Part shown: piece after piece, positions 59,998 through 64,000 of the stretch | Numbering within the stretch: position 1 is the stretch's first letter | Layout: the number at the start of each line of letters is the position of its first letter | From: Rathayibacter rhapontici | GTDB taxonomy: Bacteria > Actinomycetota > Actinomycetes > Actinomycetales > Microbacteriaceae | NCBI RefSeq assembly: GCF_001995175.1 | Contig: NZ_MUKN01000001.1 | Location: forward strand, 1 to 64,000 | Direction of reading: 5' to 3' | Length of the DNA stretch: 64,000 nucleotides | Made by a program: the position numbers and the translations under genes | The notes under the pieces: model-generated | What the model saw: the letters and a program-made list of their open reading frames with translations, nothing else | Database searches by the model: none | What the model was told of the DNA's origin: nothing

Positions 59998-61193
59998 GAG
60001 CGTCCACCCACGAAAGCATCGGCAGTTTCGTCGTACTCCATCGGCAACTCCATCACCTCGAAGATGTCGGGCGAATACCAGTGCTCCTTTCCTCCACGCC
60101 CATGAGTGCCCAGTGACTTGAGCCATCCCCGTGCCTCGGCGTTGCGGATGAGATTCCTCGCTCCCTGGTTCGTGATGTCGAGTCGCATCTGGACATGTCG
60201 GACAGTGACGAACGGATTCCGAACGATGATCTCGACAAGTCGCGGCAGGCTCGACCTCTCCTTGATGGCCTCCTCGTAGTAGCGCTCACGGATTCGAATG
60301 AGCTTTCGAGAGCGCGCCACCGCATCGTCCGATTGCGCGCGTACGGCCCTGAGGAAGAACATCAGCCATCCGTCCACGTCGCTGGTCTCCCGAACGGCCT
60401 GCAAGCGCTCGTAGTACTCCTCGCGATGCGTCTCGAAGAAGTGGGAGAGGTACAGGAGGGGCAGGGGAAGTCGCCTCCGTTCCATGAGGAGCAGGTTGAT
60501 CAGCAGACGCCCGATCCGCCCGTTCCCGTCGAGGAAGGGGTGGATCGTCTCGAACTGGTAGTGCATGAGACCCGCTTGGATCAACGCGGGGAGGTGGCGG
60601 CCGTCGTCGTTCACGAATCGCTCCCAGTCGGCGAGCAGATCACCCAGATGGACAGGTAGCGGAGGCACGAAGGTGGCGGTCTCCGGAGTCGCGCCGACAT
60701 GCCCGACCCAGACGGGCGACGTCCTGAACTCACCGGGGCTCTTCTCCTCGCCTCGCACTCCCGTGAGAAGCGTCGCGTGCACCGCGAGGATCAGCCGCTG
60801 GGTGATGGGAAGGGTCTTCGCCAGCTCGTAGGCCTGGCTCGTCGCTTCGAGGTACCGGTGGACTTCGGCCGTGTCGTCGTTCCGTGAATCCTCATCGATC
60901 TCCGACTGGAAGACCTCGGAGAGGGACGCCTGGGTTCCCTCAATGCGGGAACTCGCCAGAGCCTCCCTCCGCAGATACGGCCCGATGAGCTGCCCGGGAT
61001 CGGTGATGAGCATTCCCAAGCCCTGAAGATGGCCCAGCGCCGCGTCAGCCTCGGAGAGAGCCGAGACGACGTCCGCAGTGAGGTCGAGGGTGCGAGGTAT
61101 CGGCTTCGGCAGGTAGTAGGTGAACGCCCACTTGTTCCCCGGTTCCCGAGTCGGACATCCGAACGGCGAGTCGGCGAAGCGGTGCTGATCCAT
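59994..61193 (-). CDS. Fic/DOC-family AMPylator-like protein with C-terminal winged helix
   Basis: A 399-residue protein. An N-terminal Fic_N region contains an inhibitory-helix-like motif 'ALASSRIEGTQASL' (SxxxEG). The Fic core motif 'HPFLDGNGRIGRLLINLLL' is complete, with catalytic His, phosphate-binding acidic/Asn/Gly residues and Arg. The flap region lies near 'PPLPVHLGDLLADWERFVND'. The C-terminal wHTH (about 320-380; 'VTVRHVQMRLDITNQGARNL') is typical of stand-alone Fic proteins. Fic enzymes transfer AMP to proteins. Codon use looks less GC-rich than neighbours, hinting at transfer. No toxin-antitoxin partner is adjacent. Confidence 0.9.
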   Translation of the reverse strand: MDQHRFADSPFGCPTREPGNKWAFTYYLPKPIPRTLDLTADVVSALSEADAALGHLQGLGMLITDPGQLIGPYLRREALASSRIEGTQASLSEVFQSEIDEDSRNDDTAEVHRYLEATSQAYELAKTLPITQRLILAVHATLLTGVRGEEKSPGEFRTSPVWVGHVGATPETATFVPPLPVHLGDLLADWERFVNDDGRHLPALIQAGLMHYQFETIHPFLDGNGRIGRLLINLLLMERRRLPLPLLYLSHFFETHREEYYERLQAVRETSDVDGWLMFFLRAVRAQSDDAVARSRKLIRIRERYYEEAIKERSSLPRLVEIIVRNPFVTVRHVQMRLDITNQGARNLIRNAEARGWLKSLGTHGRGGKEHWYSPDIFEVMELPMEYDETADAFVGGRS

Positions 61194-61221
61194 GCACCGA
61201 CGCTACAACGAAACTGCGGTT

Positions 61222-61284
61222 CGAGTTGGAACTGGCGGTGTTCGACCTAGTGCAGTTGGAGCGTCAACGGCACCCTCCAACTCG
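61222..61284. promoter_or_regulatory. Repeated GAGTTGGA motifs upstream of fic
   Basis: CGAGTTGGA (61222-61230) and its exact inverse TCCAACTCG (61276-61284), with a related CAGTTGGAG at 61253-61261, in the 111-nt gap between dnaB and fic. Could be operator sites for the HTH of the Fic protein or a hairpin after dnaB. Confidence 0.4.
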
Positions 61285-61304
61285 GCCTCCTGATCGTGGG
61301 AGCG

Positions 61305-62702
61305 TCAGACCGCCGGGATGTCGGCGAAGCGCGAGAAGTGGCCGTGGAAGCCCACGGTCACCGTGCGGGTCGGGCCGTTGCGGTGCTTGGCGACGATGAG
61401 ATCGGCCTCGCCCGCGCGCGGGTTGTCCTTCTCGTAGGCGCTCTCGCGGTGCAGGAGGATCACCATGTCGGCGTCCTGCTCGATCGAGCCGGACTCGCGG
61501 AGGTCCGAGATCGCGGGGAGCTTGTCGGCCCGCTGCTCCGGTCCACGGTTCAGCTGCGACAGTGCGATCACCGGCACCTGCAGCTCCTTCGCGAGCAGCT
61601 TGAGCGCACGCGAGAACTCCGAGACCTCCTGCTGGCGGCTCTCGACCTTCTTGCCCGAGGTCATCAGCTGGAGGTAGTCGATGACGACCATCTTGAGGCC
61701 GATGCGCTGCTTGAGCCGGCGGCACTTCGCGCGGATCTCGACGAGCGTGAGGTTGGGAGAGTCGTCGATGTAGAGCGGCGCGTCGTTGATGCGACCGCGG
61801 GTCGACGCGATGGTCGTCCAGTCGCGCTGGTCGACGGTGCCCTTGCGCATGTGCTGCAGCGGCACGGAGGCCTCGGCCGAGAGCAGGCGCATCGCGATCT
61901 CGCTGCGCCCCATCTCGAGCGAGAAGAAGATCGTCGGCATCTGGTGCTTGATCGCGGCGGCCCGCGCGAAGTCGAGCGCGAGGGTCGACTTTCCGAGCGC
62001 CGGTCGCGCCGCGACGATGATCATCTGGCCGGGGTGGAAGCCGTTGGTGAGGTCGTCGAGGTCGGCGAACCCCGTCGGCACTCCGGTGAAGGCGCCGTCC
62101 TTGTGCGCGGCGGCCTCGATCTCGTCGATGGCGACGGTGACCGCGTCCGTCAGCGGGACGTAGTCCTCCGCCGCTTCGGATCCCGTGACGTTGTAGATCT
62201 CGGCCTGGGCCGTGTTGACCAGGTCGAGGACCTCGCCCTCGCCCTGGTACCCCATCTGCGCGATGCGGGTGCCGGCCTCGACGAGGCGGCGCAGCAGCGC
62301 GCGCTCGGCGACGATCGAGGCGTAGTAGCCGGCGTTGGCCGCCGTGGGCACCATCGCGGTCAGCGAGTGCAGGTAGTCGGCGCCGCCGGCGCGCTGCAGC
62401 TCGCCCTGCTTGGTGAGCTCGTCGGTCACCGCGATGACGTCGGTCGGCTCGCCGTGCGAGTAGAGCTGCAGGATCGCGTCGAACACGATCTCGTGCTTCG
62501 GGATGTAGAAGTCGGTGGCCTTGACGCTCTCGACGACGTCGGCGACCGCGTCCTTCGAGAGCAGCATGCCTCCGAGGGCCGACTGCTCGGCGAGCAGGTC
62601 GTGCGGAGGGGTGCGCTCGTGGCGCGGGGAGTCGCCCCGGCCCTCGCCTCGACCCTCGCTCCGTCCGTCCGAGCCGGGAACCGCCAGGTGCGCGATCGTC
62701 AT
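61305..62702 (-). CDS. dnaB: Replicative DNA helicase DnaB
   Basis: A 465-residue helicase. N-terminal primase-interaction domain (about 35-140; 'PPHDLLAEQSALGGMLLSKD'), linker, then a RecA-like core: Walker A 'AARPALGKSTLALDF', 'FFSLEMGRSEIAMRLLSAEA', Walker B 'MVVIDYLQLM', 'VPVIALSQLNRGPEQR' and C-terminal 'ADLIVAKHRNGPTRTVTVGF'. No intein. The extra 30-residue N-terminal tail rich in Arg/Gly/Ser is typical of related actinobacteria. Unwinds DNA at the replication fork. Downstream of rpsR-rplI on the same strand but separated by a terminator and its own promoter region with DnaA-box-like sites. Confidence 0.97.
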   Translation of the reverse strand: MTIAHLAVPGSDGRSEGRGEGRGDSPRHERTPPHDLLAEQSALGGMLLSKDAVADVVESVKATDFYIPKHEIVFDAILQLYSHGEPTDVIAVTDELTKQGELQRAGGADYLHSLTAMVPTAANAGYYASIVAERALLRRLVEAGTRIAQMGYQGEGEVLDLVNTAQAEIYNVTGSEAAEDYVPLTDAVTVAIDEIEAAAHKDGAFTGVPTGFADLDDLTNGFHPGQMIIVAARPALGKSTLALDFARAAAIKHQMPTIFFSLEMGRSEIAMRLLSAEASVPLQHMRKGTVDQRDWTTIASTRGRINDAPLYIDDSPNLTLVEIRAKCRRLKQRIGLKMVVIDYLQLMTSGKKVESRQQEVSEFSRALKLLAKELQVPVIALSQLNRGPEQRADKLPAISDLRESGSIEQDADMVILLHRESAYEKDNPRAGEADLIVAKHRNGPTRTVTVGFHGHFSRFADIPAV

Positions 62703-62890
62703 GCCTCCTCCTGTCGGGTGCCTCGCGGGAACGCGCGGACCGTCGGCCGAGCCGCGGTCGCGAGCGTCGGATCCGGTCTACCAGCGACCTCCGACAGGGT
62801 CGGCGCCGGTGCTCCGGACGCCTCGTCCCGCTCCCCTCGCGGGGCGCTGCGCCACACTACGTACCGCTCGACACCGGGGTCAAACCGCCC

Positions 62891-63102
62891 TGTGGAGGAG
62901 AGTGTGGACAACTTCGGGGAAACGCCGCGCTCCGTGTGAGCAACGTGTGGAGAACCCTGTGGAAACAGAAGCGGAACCGATCTTTTTTCCAGAGCCTGAC
63001 CAGGGCTTTCCCTCATTCCACAGGCGTGTGGGGAAAAGAGTCTCGAGACCACATTGAAGGTTGCCCGCGCGTTTGGGTGTATGTGGATGAAGCTGTGGAG
63101 AA
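62891..63102. promoter_or_regulatory. Cluster of DnaA-box-like motifs upstream of dnaB
   Basis: A perfect box (TGTGGACAA, inverse of TTGTCCACA) is at 62903-62911. Near matches in the same orientation: 62891 (TGTGGAGGA), 62946 (TGTGGAGAA), 62958 (TGTGGAAAC), 63082 (TGTGGATGA), 63094 (TGTGGAGAA). A T-rich patch lies at 62982-62988. This fills the 473-nt gap before dnaB together with the rplI terminator. DnaA-dependent control of dnaB is a possible role. Confidence 0.55.
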
Positions 63103-63110
63103 CGGGACGA

Positions 63111-63158
63111 CGAAGGGCGGTGCAGCAGGACCCGGGGATCCCGCCGCACCGCCCTTCG
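63111..63158 (-). terminator. Terminator after rplI
   Basis: CGAAGGGCGGTGC (63111-63123) pairs perfectly with GCACCGCCCTTCG (63146-63158), with a further GC pairing in the loop, 17 nt past the rplI stop on the minus strand. Confidence 0.75.
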
Positions 63159-63175
63159 AGGCGTGTCTCGCGGCC

Positions 63176-63628
63176 TTACTTGGCCGCGACCACCTGGAGC
63201 TTCACGGTGGCCTGGATGTCGTCGCGCAGACGCACCACGGCCTCGTGCTCGCCGACCGTCTTGATCGCGTTCACGATCACGATCTTGCGCTTGTCGAGCT
63301 CGCCGAAGCCGGCCGACGCCACCGCGTTCGCGATGTCGCTCGTCTTCACCGAGCCGAACAGGCGGCCGTCGCGGCCCGCCTTGACGGTGAGCTTCACCCG
63401 GTTGGCCTCGAGGACCTGCTTGGTGTGCTGGGCCTCTTCGATCGTCTTGTGCTCGCGCGCGGCGCGGGCCGACTTGATCTGCTCGACCTGCTTCTCGCCG
63501 CCTCGGGTCCACGCGACGCCGAAGCCCTGCGGGATGAGGTAGTTGCGGGCGTAGCCGTTCTTGACGTCGACGACGTCACCGGCGGAGCCGAGACCGTCGA
63601 CCTCGTGGGTCAGGATGACCTTGGACAT
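63176..63628 (-). CDS. rplI: 50S ribosomal protein L9
   Basis: A 150-residue L9: N-terminal RNA-binding domain '[20 protein letters not shown]' and '[19 protein letters not shown]', long connecting helix, C-terminal domain '[20 protein letters not shown]'. Full length and normal. ATG 63628 follows the rpsR stop by eight bases. Part of the usual rpsF-ssb-rpsR-rplI operon, of which rpsF and ssb should lie beyond the right edge. Confidence 0.98.
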   Translation of the reverse strand: MSKVILTHEVDGLGSAGDVVDVKNGYARNYLIPQGFGVAWTRGGEKQVEQIKSARAAREHKTIEEAQHTKQVLEANRVKLTVKAGRDGRLFGSVKTSDIANAVASAGFGELDKRKIVIVNAIKTVGEHEAVVRLRDDIQATVKLQVVAAK

Positions 63629-63636
63629 ACCGTTAC

Positions 63637-63897
63637 CTACCTTCCGCTGCCGGCGTAGGGCAGGAGCGCCATCTCGCGGGCGTTCTTGACGGCACGGGCG
63701 ATGAGGCGCTGCTCCTGAACGGAGACGCCGGTGATACGACGGGCGCGGATCTTCCCGCGCTCCGAGATGAACTTGCGGAGGGTCGCGACATCCTTGTAGT
63801 CGATGACACCCACGCGGACCGACTTCGCGGGGGCCGCGTTCTTCGCGCCCTTGCCGCGGATCGGCTTGCGGCGGTCGCCGCTGCTCTTTCCAGCCAT
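63637..63897 (-). CDS. rpsR: 30S ribosomal protein S18
   Basis: An 86-residue S18 with the signature '[20 protein letters not shown]' and '[20 protein letters not shown]'. It lacks the Cys-rich zinc motif seen in some paralogues, so it is the zinc-independent type. ATG 63897 has AAGGAAACC upstream. The 103 nt to the window edge hold no gene I can support; ssb is expected further right. Confidence 0.97.
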   Translation of the reverse strand: MAGKSSGDRRKPIRGKGAKNAAPAKSVRVGVIDYKDVATLRKFISERGKIRARRITGVSVQEQRLIARAVKNAREMALLPYAGSGR

Positions 63898-64000
63898 AGT
63901 GGTTTCCTTAGATTCTGGTTCGCCCCCGCCCGCTGCCGCTCGTGCGGACTGCGGAGGAGGCGTGATTCAGGTGAGGTCGCGTCCGAGCCCGAGGCTCAGA

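Noticed and set aside
62891-63102. Chromosomal replication origin
   Set aside because: DnaA-box-like sites are present, but there is no dnaA-dnaN, only one perfect box, and little AT-rich DNA; a promoter-linked cluster is the safer reading.
63898-64000. C-terminus of ssb
   Set aside because: Translations of this strip in all minus frames lack the acidic 'DDxPF' tail of SSB; ssb probably starts beyond the window edge.

Overview
The window is high-GC actinobacterial DNA (roughly 70% G+C by eye). Start codons are often GTG, genes overlap in tight GTGA/ATGA junctions, lipoproteins and Tat-type leaders are common, and a mycothiol-linked formaldehyde dehydrogenase is present. Together with the recurrent intergenic element 'GATCTCGATACGCC...TACTCGATCAGCAA' and three sugar ABC importers with LacI regulators, this fits a plant- or soil-associated member of Microbacteriaceae (Rathayibacter or a close relative is my best guess, not proven). 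No rRNA, tRNA, CRISPR array, phage or transposase was seen.

Layout. 0.1-3.6 kb: DUF1761 membrane protein, a small lipoprotein, and a SnoaL-like lipoprotein translationally coupled to an OmpR-type response regulator and kinase. 3.9-10.6 kb: NYN/LOTUS RNA-binding protein, then a tripartite tricarboxylate transporter (tctCBA) divergent from a DcuS/DcuR-type two-component system. 11-15.7 kb: CebEFG-like sugar importer with CebR-type repressor and three GAGAGCGCTCTC operators. 16-23.8 kb: second importer with a GH130 enzyme, a secreted protein and a LacI repressor. 23.8-32.5 kb: flavin monooxygenase, small export protein, DesK/NarL-type two-component system, MBL hydrolase with mycothiol-dependent dehydrogenase, TerC family protein under a yybP-ykoY manganese riboswitch, and an AlkC DNA glycosylase. 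32.7-36 kb: DUF2382/PRC-barrel stress proteins, a small-channel-like membrane protein and a TetR regulator. 36-42.5 kb: third importer with a GH127 beta-L-arabinofuranosidase. 42.7-47.3 kb: two convergent paralogous secreted hydrolases, one with three 411-bp tandem modules and a LamG-like end. 47.6-50.4 kb: LysR regulator divergent from an orphan flavoprotein. 50.5-58.5 kb: a seven-gene operon joining an ECF importer to a divergent S-adenosylhomocysteine-hydrolase-like protein, an orphan Rossmann protein, an amidohydrolase and a cupin, with a divergent LacI regulator. 58.7-64 kb: LLM oxidoreductase, S4 protein, Fic protein, dnaB, rplI, rpsR.

The three sugar importers each have a binding protein and two permeases but no ATPase, so they probably share an MsiK-type ATPase encoded elsewhere. 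The best candidate for something undescribed is the ECF/SAHase-like operon: its SAHase-like protein keeps the NAD-binding core but appears to have lost three histidines that line the active site of true SAH hydrolase.

Caution on sequence quality: thirteen genes are broken by 16 apparent frameshifts. By length, 15 of these behave as single-base losses, mostly in short G or C runs after 'GC'; in one case sister repeat copies in the same gene show the missing base. I mark these genes as pseudogene, but sequencing or assembly error is the likelier cause.
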